A stretch of 64,000 bases of DNA. Origin: Lachnospiraceae bacterium. GTDB lineage: Bacteria > Bacillota > Clostridia > Lachnospirales > Lachnospiraceae. Of the stretch, positions 26,545 to 37,416 are shown one piece after another. How positions within the stretch are numbered: the first letter of the stretch is position 1; each line of letters begins with the position of its first letter. Made by a program: the position numbers and the translations under genes. Under the pieces are notes generated by a model that worked only from the letters and a program-made list of their open reading frames with translations, did no database searches and was not told the origin of the DNA. The stretch covers positions 1-64,000 of the forward strand of contig JAGACK010000008.1 in the NCBI GenBank assembly GCA_017614155.1, in the 5' to 3' direction.

Positions 26545-27931
26545 TGGATCTGAATAGTTTTTCCTTGCGAAGCCCCATTTCATCGGCATTTGCGATGTAC
26601 TGATCCAGCATTTTGAAGTTGGCGCTTCTACTGCAGGTTCCGTCTTCATCCACCCTCTTGCTGACGGCTCCCGCGCCGAGCGCAACAATGTCACAGACCT
26701 CCTCATTGATGAGTATGTTATAGATTCCGAACTTTCCCTCTTTTGCGAAACCGGTATTCTCAAGATTTCCAAGCATATTTTTCTGCCTGTAAAGATAATA
26801 TGGAAACAGGCCCGATTCCCTGCATCTTTGTATCGCTTTTTCCATCATCTCAGCCGTATCCTCATACGGCGGATAGCCCTTTTCATCGATCAGGGTCCTG
26901 AGCGCTGATGCCCTTTTTACCGCAAGCGAATGGACAGTCAGGTTATCCGGATCAAGCTCGAGGACCTTTGAAAAAGTATATTCTGCATCCTTTACCGTCT
27001 CACCCGGAAGCCCCAGGATCAGGTCCATGTTTATATTATCAAATCCTTCCTCCCTTGCCTGCCTAAATGCACTGACCACATCCGGGGCGGTATGCCTTCG
27101 CCCTATCAGTTTAAGCGTATCCTCATTCATTGTCTGGGGATTAACTGATATCCTTGATACGCCGAATTTCTTCATAACCCGCAGTTTTTCGCGTGTTACC
27201 GTATCGGGCCGGCCGGCTTCAACCGTAAATTCTTTTAGTTTACATAAATCAAAGCAGGCCATTATCCTGCAGAAAAGTTCTTCGAGTTCGGACGGTTCCA
27301 GGGTGGTCGGTGTCCCTCCGCCTATATAGACCGTATCTATTGTCCTGCTCTTTAGAAGCGGCGCCACAGCCTCCATTTCCCTGTACAGAGCCAAAAGATA
27401 ATCCTTTACCGCTCCCCTGTCCTTTCCGACCCTGTTTGATGTGAATGAACAGTAAAGACATGTTGTCGGGCAGAAAGGAATGTTGATATACAGGCTGCAG
27501 CTGTCTTTTTCAAGGCGGGAAAGTATCTGTCTTTCCCTCAGCGCTATATCTACAGCCAGCTCTGCCTTATCATCGTTTACATAATAATCCTTTTTCATGG
27601 AATCTATCGCTTCTGCCCGGTCTTTTCCGGCATTCAGCCTTCTTGCGGCAAGCCTTACGGGCCTGATCCCTGTCAGAGTCCCCCATGGAAGTGTTTTTCC
27701 GGTCATGTCACAAAGACGCAGATACAGTGTCCTCTTCAGCTCATCCCTGTCTGTCATCTGCACGGAAATTTCTCTTCTTGTCCCGTCCCAAAACACATAG
27801 ACAAGGGCGGCCTCATCGTCACCCTGCCCGGATCCGCAAAGCACCTTTATCTCTTCTTCGGGATAAAATGCCTTTGTCAGGGAGTGAATCTCATATTCAT
27901 ATTTTCCCGTGTCATTTATTATCTCTATCAT
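26531..27931 (-). CDS. hemZ: Coproporphyrinogen dehydrogenase HemZ (radical SAM)
   Basis: 466 residues. An N-terminal domain of about 145 residues specific to HemZ (LPWGTLTGIRPVRLA) precedes the radical SAM core, with C-x3-C-x2-C at residues 154, 158 and 161 for the 4Fe-4S cluster, YIGGGTPTTLEP, VEAGRPDT and a final KNMLGNLENTGFAK block. HemZ is the oxygen-independent coproporphyrinogen III oxidase relative of Firmicutes, though many Clostridia members have an uncertain substrate. The start overlaps the helicase gene by 20 bases. The last codons (WFT-stop) are formed by a GTTTACATAA repeat, which suggests the original end was altered. Confidence 0.88.
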   Translation of the reverse strand: MIEIINDTGKYEYEIHSLTKAFYPEEEIKVLCGSGQGDDEAALVYVFWDGTRREISVQMTDRDELKRTLYLRLCDMTGKTLPWGTLTGIRPVRLAARRLNAGKDRAEAIDSMKKDYYVNDDKAELAVDIALRERQILSRLEKDSCSLYINIPFCPTTCLYCSFTSNRVGKDRGAVKDYLLALYREMEAVAPLLKSRTIDTVYIGGGTPTTLEPSELEELFCRIMACFDLCKLKEFTVEAGRPDTVTREKLRVMKKFGVSRISVNPQTMNEDTLKLIGRRHTAPDVVSAFRQAREEGFDNINMDLILGLPGETVKDAEYTFSKVLELDPDNLTVHSLAVKRASALRTLIDEKGYPPYEDTAEMMEKAIQRCRESGLFPYYLYRQKNMLGNLENTGFAKEGKFGIYNILINEEVCDIVALGAGAVSKRVDEDGTCSRSANFKMLDQYIANADEMGLRKEKLFRSKWFT

Positions 27932-30395
27932 CAGTTTTTTTCCAAAAAGACTCTATCCCGGAAACATCTTCTTTTGAAACAATTCCTGTATCTGACCATT
28001 CCCTTGGAAAAAGAGATCTGTACTGCCTGCTGTCAAACCTCTCATCCATCAGGACAGCTATACCCCTGTCATTTTCAGTCCTTATCACCCTTCCTGCTGC
28101 CTGAAGCACCTTATTCATCCCCGGAAAACGGTATGCATAATCAAAACCTTCCATGTCCGAGGACTCAAAATACTCACGGAGGATCTCTCTTTCCGTACAG
28201 ACCATTGGCAGACCCGTGCCTATCACTATCGCGCCTATCAGGCTTTCTTCTGTCAGGTCGATCCCTTCAGAGAAAACACCCCCCAGAACGCAGAATCCCA
28301 CCAGTGTTATTTTATTTTCAGGGCCTGCTATAACTCCCGGAACCGAATTTTCCTCTTTTCGCTCTACAGATGTTATTTTATCATTGTCCAGCTGTGAGTT
28401 CTTCCCATATTTACTGAATTCCTCAAGAAATAACAGTCTCTCATTTTCAGTCATTTTTCTGTCCTGCACCAGGCATTTTACCTCCGGTCCGGCAATATTG
28501 TAAAAGCACACCAGCACTTTTTCCATAAAATCATAGGACGGAAAAAATAACATATAATTACCATTGTGGATACTTATTATTCGGCTTATCTCCCCGGCTA
28601 TCTTTTCATATTCGTTTTGTGAACGCCTGTTATATTTAGAGCTGACATCCTTTGATATGAACACTCCAAGCTTTGACGGATCAAATACAGACTTTGCGTA
28701 TACCGCATAGTCATCTTTTTTCCCTGCCAGCAGATCCATATAGTACCTGACCGGTATAAGAGTCGCCGAAAAAAACACTGTACTGACCGCATTTTCAAGG
28801 CACTGTCCCAGATTATCCGAAGGATCGGTGTTGTAAAGCCTGAACACAAAGCCCTCACGGCCTTCATTCTTTCCGTAGATCCTGTATTTGCCGTTCAGAA
28901 TCTCATATATGTCAAGGAACGATCTCACATCGAAATAGAACTGGAGCACCGCATCATCATCTATCGGCTGCTCCTTTGTCACATCCTCGTATGCTCCGGC
29001 AAACCTTCCGGCGCTTACGGCAATATCATCTGCGCTGCCAAACAGCCTGTACTGTCCTTCAGTCTCTTCTTCCCGGTTTTTCAGCAGGCGGTCCATTGTG
29101 TTCAGATGCCGGGTCAGTGTACGGCTTAAGCCTTTCAGGCGTTTTTTCACTACCGCGATGTCCTTTCTCCTCAGCGAAGCGCTGTACATTTCCCTGCCCC
29201 TGTCAACCAGATTGTGCGCCTCATCCACCAGAAAAATATAATTTCCCTTCGTTCCCTGCGCAAAAAACCTCTTAAGCTTTGCCCTCGGATCAAAAGCGTA
29301 GTTATAATCACATATGACCCCATCGCAGAAAAGAGACAGATCCAACGCCATTTCAAAGGGACAGACCATGAATTCCCCCGCAGAGGCTCTTATTACATCA
29401 GTGCTGTAATCATCAGTCCTTTGCAGCAGAGAATACAGCGCTTCATTTATCCGGTCAAAATGGCCCTTTGCATAAGGACACTTTTCGGGATTGCACTCAC
29501 AGCTTTCGTTGATGCAATACTTCTCTTTTGCCATCAGGTTTACGGTCTTGAACCGAAGCCCCTGCTTCCTGAAAAGCGAGAAAGTCTCGTTTGCCACAAC
29601 TGCGCCGGCGTTTTTCGCCGTGAGATAAAAGATCTTTCCCGATTTACCTTCACCCATTGCCTTTATCGAAGGAAACAGAACAGCCAGGGTCTTCCCTACG
29701 CCGGTCGGCGCCTCCAAAAATAGCTTCTTCTGATGGACTATCGTTCTGTATACATTCTGTGCAAGTTCTTTCTGTCCGTCCCTGTATTCATACGGAAAAT
29801 TGCATTCATGGATGGAATCATCTCGCAGGACCGACCATTTCAGCTCAAATTCAGCCCAGCGTTTATATTCCTCTATCAGATCGTTAAACCAATTGGAAAG
29901 AAATTCAAAAGAAAAATCAGATTCAAAGTAACGAGTGTTACCTTTTCCTATGGAACAGCATGTCATGCGTACGCTTATACTGCCAAGCTCCTCCTTCTGC
30001 GCATATATATAAGCATAACACATGGCTTGTGCAAGATGTACCGGCACCGGTTCCGACAGTTTATCCACATCCGCATACATCCCTTTTATTTCATCCACTG
30101 TTATTTTATCATCATGTATAATAATGCCGTCAGCCCGCCCGGAAAGGGCAATATTATAAAAATTACAGTCGATATTTATGTTCAGGGGGACCTCTGAATA
30201 GTAATCACTTCCCTGTTCCCCCTGGATCTTCCTGTGGATCCTGGCTCCTTCAAGCATAGCATCCGCAGCATTCGCGTGACGCCTGTTATCAATATCTCCT
30301 CCACGAAGAATGAACTCCACCAGGTGTCTGACAGAGATCTCTACAGAAGGTTTATTCCCGCCGATTCCGCTTTTTTCATGTCTTCCTTTTTCCAT
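27912..30395 (-). CDS. XPD/DinG-type Fe-S helicase with N-terminal PD-(D/E)XK nuclease domain
   Basis: 827 residues. The N-terminal 170 residues hold a Cas4/RecB-like nuclease pattern: SGRADGIII, TVDEIKGMY with the D-x-x-E-x-K arrangement, and HLAQAMCYAYIYA (the Q-x3-Y motif). Helicase motifs follow: LEAPTGVGKTLAVL (Walker A), four cysteines (CINESCECNPEKCPY) for an Fe-S cluster, the DEAH box LVDEAHNLVDRG, and late motifs GVFSEGIDL and QAAGRVIRT. It probably unwinds and trims DNA 5'-3' in repair. The ATG lies inside the end of asnA (55-base overlap) and no other start is available. It is followed by hemZ. Confidence 0.85.
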   Translation of the reverse strand: MEKGRHEKSGIGGNKPSVEISVRHLVEFILRGGDIDNRRHANAADAMLEGARIHRKIQGEQGSDYYSEVPLNINIDCNFYNIALSGRADGIIIHDDKITVDEIKGMYADVDKLSEPVPVHLAQAMCYAYIYAQKEELGSISVRMTCCSIGKGNTRYFESDFSFEFLSNWFNDLIEEYKRWAEFELKWSVLRDDSIHECNFPYEYRDGQKELAQNVYRTIVHQKKLFLEAPTGVGKTLAVLFPSIKAMGEGKSGKIFYLTAKNAGAVVANETFSLFRKQGLRFKTVNLMAKEKYCINESCECNPEKCPYAKGHFDRINEALYSLLQRTDDYSTDVIRASAGEFMVCPFEMALDLSLFCDGVICDYNYAFDPRAKLKRFFAQGTKGNYIFLVDEAHNLVDRGREMYSASLRRKDIAVVKKRLKGLSRTLTRHLNTMDRLLKNREEETEGQYRLFGSADDIAVSAGRFAGAYEDVTKEQPIDDDAVLQFYFDVRSFLDIYEILNGKYRIYGKNEGREGFVFRLYNTDPSDNLGQCLENAVSTVFFSATLIPVRYYMDLLAGKKDDYAVYAKSVFDPSKLGVFISKDVSSKYNRRSQNEYEKIAGEISRIISIHNGNYMLFFPSYDFMEKVLVCFYNIAGPEVKCLVQDRKMTENERLLFLEEFSKYGKNSQLDNDKITSVERKEENSVPGVIAGPENKITLVGFCVLGGVFSEGIDLTEESLIGAIVIGTGLPMVCTEREILREYFESSDMEGFDYAYRFPGMNKVLQAAGRVIRTENDRGIAVLMDERFDSRQYRSLFPREWSDTGIVSKEDVSGIESFWKKTDDRDNK

Positions 30396-31345
30396 ACAGA
30401 CGACTGAACCTCACCGACATGAGCCTTTCTCAGATAATACATGCATATACGGGACTGGCCTATGCCTCCGCCGACAGTATATGGCAGTTCCCCGTTCAGC
30501 AGAGCCTTTTGGAACTCAAGTTCTGCCCTTTCTTCGCATCCCGCCTTCTTTAGCTGACTCATCAATGCAGTTTCATCCACTCTTATCCCCATGGACGAAA
30601 TCTCAAAAGCCCCTCCAAGCAGAGGATAATCTACTATTATATCCCCGTTGAGGCTCCAGTCATCATAATCAGGAGCTCTTCCGTCATGCCTCTGTCCGGA
30701 TGCGAGCAGATCCCCTATCTGCATCAAAAAGATCGCTCCATATTCCTTTACGCTCAGGGATTCTCTTTCCTTCGGCGTCTTTTCGGGATACCTGTCCTCA
30801 AGCTCCTGGGTCGTGATAAAGGTCAGCTCCTCCGGAAGCATGGGCTTGAAATAGGAATAATGCTTGTACATGTGTCTCTCTGTTTTTTTGAGGGCTTCAT
30901 ATACCAGGGAGACCATTTTCTTCAGGGTGGCCGTATTCCTCTCGTCTTTATTGATTATCCTCTCCCAGTCCCACTGATCCACATACAGTGAATGCAGGTT
31001 ATCCGTATCCTCATCGCGCCTGATCGCGGTCATATCGGTATAAAGGCCCTCTCCGTGTTCAAAACCGTATCTTTTCAGGGCATATCTCTTCCATTTTGCC
31101 AGAGACTGGACTATCTCCACATATTCACCGGATTCTCCTATATCAAAGCCGACCGGCCTTTCGACTCCGTTTAGGTTGTCGTTGAGTCCGGAAGCAGGCG
31201 TGACAAAGAGCGGCGCCGATACCCTTGTCAGATTCAGCTCTGCCGCGAGCGCCCTTTCGAAATAATCCTTTACCTCTTTTATCGCCATCTCGGTCTCTTT
31301 GATATTTAACGGGCTTTTATAGCCCTCCGGTATGAAGAAAGACAT
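30341..31345 (-). CDS. asnA: Aspartate-ammonia ligase
   Basis: 334 residues, as for AsnA (about 330). The class II synthetase-like core shows ISEV-like N-terminus (FFIPEGYKSPL), VSAPLFV, GVERPVGFD, VQSLAKWKR, TDMTAIRRDE, LHSLYVDQWDWE and the final GGGIGQSRICMYYL with its motif 3 Arg. It makes asparagine from aspartate, ammonia and ATP. AAGGAG precedes the start. It is part of the minus-strand housekeeping run after map. Confidence 0.95.
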   Translation of the reverse strand: MSFFIPEGYKSPLNIKETEMAIKEVKDYFERALAAELNLTRVSAPLFVTPASGLNDNLNGVERPVGFDIGESGEYVEIVQSLAKWKRYALKRYGFEHGEGLYTDMTAIRRDEDTDNLHSLYVDQWDWERIINKDERNTATLKKMVSLVYEALKKTERHMYKHYSYFKPMLPEELTFITTQELEDRYPEKTPKERESLSVKEYGAIFLMQIGDLLASGQRHDGRAPDYDDWSLNGDIIVDYPLLGGAFEISSMGIRVDETALMSQLKKAGCEERAELEFQKALLNGELPYTVGGGIGQSRICMYYLRKAHVGEVQSSVWKKEDMKKAESAGINLL

Positions 31346-31390
31346 TTTTCCACTCCTTTTTTATTCTCAATAATCTTCTGATCCCCGCGC

Positions 31391-32260
31391 TCACCAGGAA
31401 AGCAGCTCATAGCCGTCTTCCGTAACCACGATCTGAACTTCCCACTGGGCAGAAAGGCTGTCATCATCGGTATAAACGGTCCAGTCATTATCAGAATCTA
31501 TGAATATATCTGCCCTGCCCATATTGACCATGGGTTCCACCGTAAAGCACAGCCCCGGGACCATCAGCATTTCCGTGCCGGGCTTTGAAACATAGCTGAC
31601 CCAGGGTTCTTCATGAAATTCAAGCCCCACGCCATGTCCGCCTATCTCCCTGACAACCGAATAACCTTTTGACCTGCAGAACTGATTTACCGCATTTCCC
31701 ATATCTCCGAGGAACCTCCAGGGTCTGACTTCTCTCAAGCCCACATTGACCGCCTCCCTGACATCCTCTACCAGCTTCCCGGCTTTTTCATCAACCTTTC
31801 CAATCATGAACATCCTTGAACTGTCGGAAAAATAACCGTCCAGGATGGTCGAACAGTCCACATTTATGATATCCCCTTCCTCGAGGATATCGTCCTCTGA
31901 GGGAATCCCATGGCATACCTGGGAATTTACCGATGTGCAGACGCTCTTCGGAAACCCCTCATAACCCAAAGGAGCGGGTATCCCGCCCATTTCCTTTGTT
32001 ATCCGTGTAACCCAGTCATCGATATCCTGAGTGGATATCCCCGGTCCTATATGCTCTGCCACATAATCAAGACAGGCCATATTTATAACTGCGCTTTTTT
32101 TTATCCCCTCTATCTGCTCAGGAGTCTTTATCAGATTCCTTCCCGGGACCTTCTTTCCCTGCCTTTTGAATTCTGCTATCCTCTCATCAAAAGCCATATG
32201 GCAGTTCTTATATTTCTTTCCGCTCCCGCACCAGCACGGGCTGTTCCTTTCTAGAAGCAT
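31391..32260 (-). CDS. map: Methionine aminopeptidase with N-terminal SEC-C zinc motif
   Basis: 289 residues. The first 25 carry a SEC-C motif (RNSPCWCGSGKKYKNCH) that binds zinc and may contact ribosome or SecA partners. The peptidase metal ligands are INVDCSTILDGYFSDSS (two Asp), GGHGVG (His), FTVEPMV (Glu) and WEVQIVVTEDG (Glu). CHGIPSEDDILEEGD is also typical. It removes the initiator Met from new proteins. The start overlaps the permease stop (TAATG). Confidence 0.95.
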   Translation of the reverse strand: MLLERNSPCWCGSGKKYKNCHMAFDERIAEFKRQGKKVPGRNLIKTPEQIEGIKKSAVINMACLDYVAEHIGPGISTQDIDDWVTRITKEMGGIPAPLGYEGFPKSVCTSVNSQVCHGIPSEDDILEEGDIINVDCSTILDGYFSDSSRMFMIGKVDEKAGKLVEDVREAVNVGLREVRPWRFLGDMGNAVNQFCRSKGYSVVREIGGHGVGLEFHEEPWVSYVSKPGTEMLMVPGLCFTVEPMVNMGRADIFIDSDNDWTVYTDDDSLSAQWEVQIVVTEDGYELLSW

Positions 32261-33066
32261 TATGTCCTACCTTCATCCGTTTTCCGCCTGCATCTTTTCC
32301 CGGTATCATTCTTCAGATAGCAATAACATCCCGCAGCTGCTGCAACAACGGTCCAGAGCACCGATGTTATAATGACCTTCGGAACATCCCTTGTCGCATA
32401 GAACTGCAGGGTCGTAAACTGCGGTGTTATGAGGAGGTTTTCCCTTATCCACGCAAAAACAGCGATGTTCACATGTTCCGATCCCAGGATCATGATAAGT
32501 CTTTCAATCCCCACCACCAGGATAAAAAACGCGGCAAAAGCCTTCTTTTTGTCCTCAAACATGAAAAGGAACATGAACGCGAAAGCCAGTCCGGTTGTAA
32601 ACAGAGGGATCGACAGCACAAGAGTCAGAGCAAAATCTCCTACCACGGAAACAGATATCGATCCGGCGCTTATCTGAAAAATGAATGATATTCCTATGAA
32701 AATGACGAAAGCCGCAGCAACAAACAGCAGCAGCACCACAAAACCGGCCAGCAGCTTTCCCAGGTACTGTTCATACCTTTTCAGCCTGATATTTGCACGG
32801 TTTCGAAGATACGGATCCGGATACTCCTTTCCAAAAACCATATCCGCAACAAATATCATCGTATAATAAGGGATCCAGAAAAAGCTTCCTGCAAACATTA
32901 TGAGATTATAAGCCTGCGTTCCGTCATTTGTCCCGTAAAGTATATCCCTGAATGCGACCATGGACAGATTTGCCAGGATGCTGACAAGGACGATACCCGC
33001 CAGATAAAAGCGGGCATACCTGCTTTTCAGCGCATTTGCAGTTTCCGATCTTATAAATAGAAGCAT
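32260..33066 (-). CDS. ABC-2-like membrane permease subunit
   Basis: 268 residues with about six membrane helices. The first helix follows a short cytoplasmic start (LLFIRSETANALKSRYARFYL), and a long extracytoplasmic loop and a cytoplasmic KEYPDPYLRNRA segment follow, which resembles ABC-2 permeases of the YxlG or lantibiotic-immunity type. No ATPase gene is next to it. It sits between guaB and map and is coupled to map, so it may simply be carried in a constitutive operon. Substrate unknown. Confidence 0.6.
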   Translation of the reverse strand: MLLFIRSETANALKSRYARFYLAGIVLVSILANLSMVAFRDILYGTNDGTQAYNLIMFAGSFFWIPYYTMIFVADMVFGKEYPDPYLRNRANIRLKRYEQYLGKLLAGFVVLLLFVAAAFVIFIGISFIFQISAGSISVSVVGDFALTLVLSIPLFTTGLAFAFMFLFMFEDKKKAFAAFFILVVGIERLIMILGSEHVNIAVFAWIRENLLITPQFTTLQFYATRDVPKVIITSVLWTVVAAAAGCYCYLKNDTGKRCRRKTDEGRT

Positions 33067-33093
33067 GTCTTTTCTTTCGATAACCTCGCAGGT

Positions 33094-34551
<1,458 letters not shown>

Positions 34552-34590
34552 TCACTCCTTATATGAAAAGAAAGACTCCGGGTTACTATC

Positions 34591-35094
34591 CTATATCTTT
34601 GAAAAGGTTTTATGCGGAAAATGGCTCTTCATCGCATGGATGAGTTTTTCATCAGGCTCAAGAAGAACCCTTTCTACATCGTTCTGATTTCTGACGATCA
34701 TGACCCAAACCGGCCTGTTTTCAAAATGAGATGTAAAATCCTTTTCCGAAACTTTCAGATTACTGTACTGATCAAGCTGGGATGCGCCTTCTTCGGCAAA
34801 TATCTCCATCTTTTCAAGGTCATATTCCGCAGCCTTCTTTCTTTTTTCCTTTGAAAGAATCTTATCAACCGTCAGAGTCTTTGAAACATAGAGATATTCA
34901 TATTCAATATTAAGCGAAGGCAGAACAAGGAAGATACAAAGAACCAGGGCAACAGCCGGCAGAAACAGAAGAGGGTTTACGATGAGACCCGCAAAGATAC
35001 TGACTACTGTCATTCCGTATACAAAACCCCTTATCAGCGGCTGGAAAGATACTGCTTTTCTTTCAACAAGACACTCGACATAAAGATCGTCCAT
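34591..35094 (-). CDS. DUF6106 family membrane protein
   Basis: 167 residues. Two close membrane helices (residues 23-60) are followed by a cytoplasmic domain with LNIEYEYLYVSKTLTVDKI, a pattern common in Lachnospiraceae proteins called DUF6106. Function unknown. It begins 38 bases after its promoter and runs toward guaB. Confidence 0.7.
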   Translation of the reverse strand: MDDLYVECLVERKAVSFQPLIRGFVYGMTVVSIFAGLIVNPLLFLPAVALVLCIFLVLPSLNIEYEYLYVSKTLTVDKILSKEKRKKAAEYDLEKMEIFAEEGASQLDQYSNLKVSEKDFTSHFENRPVWVMIVRNQNDVERVLLEPDEKLIHAMKSHFPHKTFSKI

Positions 35095-35131
35095 TTGCCA
35101 TTTCTTCTTTCATTTAAAAATTAATTGTATT

Positions 35132-35161
35132 ATTATAGCACAGTAAAAATATCATTGTAAA
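35132..35161 (-). promoter_or_regulatory. Sigma-A promoter for the DUF6106-guaB run
   Basis: On the minus strand TTTACA (35156-35161), an 18-base spacer, then TATAAT (35132-35137) with an extended TGTGC context. Confidence 0.65.
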
Positions 35162-35216
35162 CGCACAATATAAACGATTTTGCATGGTTATTCCATGAAG
35201 AAAACGGGGTAGATCG

Positions 35217-35945
35217 ATGATTTCCGACGAGATAAAAGAACAGCAGAAAAAACTGAAGGAAATGAATGCCAAAGAAAAAACGGAATATATCATCTATTAC
35301 TATAAATGGCATATACTTATCGCAATTATAGTGCTTGCTGCTGCAGTCTCCTTCATATATAACCGGCTGACCAGAAAAGAGGATGTCTTCTTTCTCGAAG
35401 TCATCAACTCAAATGTGCCCATCGACAATTCAGGCGATCTTATCGTCCCCTACCTTGAAAAAGCATCGGATTTTGATCCGGCCAAGGAAAAGATGACCGC
35501 CGACTACTGCTTTATAGATACCGAAGGCGGCGACTACTACAACATGGCAACCGACCAGAAAGTGACCGCTATGCTGACAGTCGGATCCATAGATGCGATG
35601 ATAGCAACTCCTTCAATAATGGAAAAATACAAAGCGACTGAATGTTTTACAGATATGAGGGAAGTCCTCCCCCGCGATCTCCAAGACCGCCTGGAAGAGG
35701 CCGGCTATGAGTATTATTACACGAAAATAACAGATGTTTCTAATAATACCGTAACAGATGTGCCTATAGGGGTAATAATATCTGATACACCTGTTATAAA
35801 ATCAGGATTTGTCGATAATAACAGCCTGCACCAAAATTACTACGATCCGGGTTCCGAAACCCTCCCGGTGTACAGTATCATGTATAATTCGTCCCATCCC
35901 GACAAAGCCATAGACTTTCTTTATTTCCTCATCGGAAGCAGATAA
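35217..35945 (+). CDS. Membrane-anchored protein of unknown function
   Basis: 242 residues. A charged cytoplasmic N-terminus (EQQKKLKEMNAKEKTEYI) leads to one helix (HILIAIIVLAAAVSFIY, about 40-58), and the remainder is outside. The external part has a periplasmic-binding-like alternation of strands and helices (VTAMLTVGSIDAMIATPSIMEKY, PIGVIISDT) but lacks a lipobox or a known solute-binding signature. Similar anchors are frequent in Lachnospiraceae. Stands alone between divergent and convergent genes. Confidence 0.6.
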   Translation: MISDEIKEQQKKLKEMNAKEKTEYIIYYYKWHILIAIIVLAAAVSFIYNRLTRKEDVFFLEVINSNVPIDNSGDLIVPYLEKASDFDPAKEKMTADYCFIDTEGGDYYNMATDQKVTAMLTVGSIDAMIATPSIMEKYKATECFTDMREVLPRDLQDRLEEAGYEYYYTKITDVSNNTVTDVPIGVIISDTPVIKSGFVDNNSLHQNYYDPGSETLPVYSIMYNSSHPDKAIDFLYFLIGSR

Positions 35946-35952
35946 TCAGCCA

Positions 35953-36005
35953 GTTTACATAATCTTTCTTCACGGTTTACATAATTTGAATTCTCGTTTA
36001 CATAA
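35953..36005. repeat. Three direct repeats of GTTTACATAA, 21-22 bp apart
   Basis: Copies start at 35953, 35975 and 35996. The last one touches the radA stop codon (TAG). The regular phasing over about two helical turns suits binding by a transposase or another DNA-binding protein; the same motif ends hemZ. No transposase gene is nearby. Confidence 0.6.
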
Positions 36006-37376
36006 CTACAGAGCGGCCTCTATTGCGTCTTCTGCAGTCTTTACTTCCGTTATCTCTATTCCCTTTATCCCCTCTGCGTTCTTGTGGTTTGCTTCCGGGA
36101 TAATCACTCTGGTAAATCCGAGTTTTTTTGCCTCATTTATTCTCTTGTCGCACATGCTTACAGCCCTGACTTCTCCTCCCAGGCCTACTTCGCCAAAGGC
36201 CACCGTCTTTTCATCCACAGGCTTGTTTCTGAACGACGAAGCAACGGCCAGCACAAGCGCCAGGTCTATTGCCGGCTCACCCACCTTCAGACCCCCTGCA
36301 ATGTTGACATAGGCATCCGACTGCCCGAGCCGCATACCTACTCTTTTTTCAAGTACAGCCATCAGAAGGTTAAGCCTGTTAAAATCCATGCCTGTTGCCT
36401 GCCGTCTGGGAAGGCCGAAATTCGAATCACATACAAGTGCCTGGATCTCTATCAGAAGAGGTCTTGATCCCTCCATTATGCAGGTTACAACATTTCCGCT
36501 GCTCTTTACGGCCCTTCCCGAGAGCATGTACTCGGACGGATTTGAAACCTGCCTGAGTCCGTCGGCATACATTTCAAACACGCCAATCTCGTCTGTTGAT
36601 CCGAACCTGTTCTTCACGGCTCTTAAAAGCCTGTAGCTTCCTCTGATATCTCCCTCAAAATACAGAACGGTGTCCACCATGTGCTCGAGTACTCTCGGTC
36701 CTGCGACAGCTCCTTCTTTTGTGACATGTCCGACAATGAATACTGTCACATCAAGCTGCTTTGCTATCCTCATCAGGACACCTGTAGACTCCCTGACCTG
36801 AGATACCGACCCGGCTGACGAGGTCACATTTCCGTTTATCATGGTCTGGATGGAGTCTATCACGACTATCTCAGGATCCTCTTTTTCTATCAGGGCAGTT
36901 ATGACATCAAGATCCGTATCACACAGTATCTTTAATCCCTTTCCAAACTCTCCCAGACGTTTCGCCCGCATCTTTATCTGTGAAGCGGATTCCTCGCCTG
37001 AAACATACATGATCCTGTGTTCTTTATTGCTCAGATTTCTGCACAGCTGCAGCAGCAATGTGGATTTTCCTATCCCGGGGTCGCCTCCGACAAGAACAAG
37101 AGAACCCCTTACTATCCCGCTTCCCAGCACCCTGTCAAGTTCTTCTATTCCCGACGAAATCCTCAGTCTTTCGTCATTTTCTATCTCATCAATGCAGACA
37201 GGCTTTGGTCTGTCTTTCCCGGAGCCAAAGGATTCCCTGCCTTTCTTTTCCTTTTTCATCGCCGGCTCTTCGGTCATGGTGTTCCATTCCCTGCAGGCCG
37301 GACACTGTCCCAGCCATTTTGCGGATTCAAATCCGCAGTTCTGACAAAAAAATACCGTTTCTTTCGCTCTGGCCAT
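36006..37376 (-). CDS. radA: DNA repair protein RadA/Sms
   Basis: 456 residues from the ATG at 37376, which gives the standard N-terminus (MARAKETVFFCQNCG). The C4 zinc finger is CQNCG and CPACREW, Walker A is GGDPGIGKSTLL, the RadA motif is KNRFG, and the C-terminal Lon-like domain holds the VNIAGGLKVGEPAIDLALVLAVASS block. RadA promotes branch migration in recombination. The chosen ATG has no clear binding site, and a terminator-like hairpin lies just upstream. An ATG at 37418 has AAGGAAG very close to it and would read through that hairpin. Confidence 0.9.
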   Translation of the reverse strand: MARAKETVFFCQNCGFESAKWLGQCPACREWNTMTEEPAMKKEKKGRESFGSGKDRPKPVCIDEIENDERLRISSGIEELDRVLGSGIVRGSLVLVGGDPGIGKSTLLLQLCRNLSNKEHRIMYVSGEESASQIKMRAKRLGEFGKGLKILCDTDLDVITALIEKEDPEIVVIDSIQTMINGNVTSSAGSVSQVRESTGVLMRIAKQLDVTVFIVGHVTKEGAVAGPRVLEHMVDTVLYFEGDIRGSYRLLRAVKNRFGSTDEIGVFEMYADGLRQVSNPSEYMLSGRAVKSSGNVVTCIMEGSRPLLIEIQALVCDSNFGLPRRQATGMDFNRLNLLMAVLEKRVGMRLGQSDAYVNIAGGLKVGEPAIDLALVLAVASSFRNKPVDEKTVAFGEVGLGGEVRAVSMCDKRINEAKKLGFTRVIIPEANHKNAEGIKGIEITEVKTAEDAIEAAL

Positions 37377-37385
37377 TATATCTGC

Positions 37386-37416
37386 AAAAAGCCGCGCCTG
37401 TTTTACAGGCACGGCC
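37386..37416 (-). terminator. Terminator-like hairpin directly before radA
   Basis: On the minus strand GCCGTGCCTG-TAAAA-CAGGCGCGGC followed by TTTTT; one pair is a G-T wobble. It can end transcripts of the upstream small gene. The longer possible radA start at 37418 lies at its edge. Confidence 0.65.
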
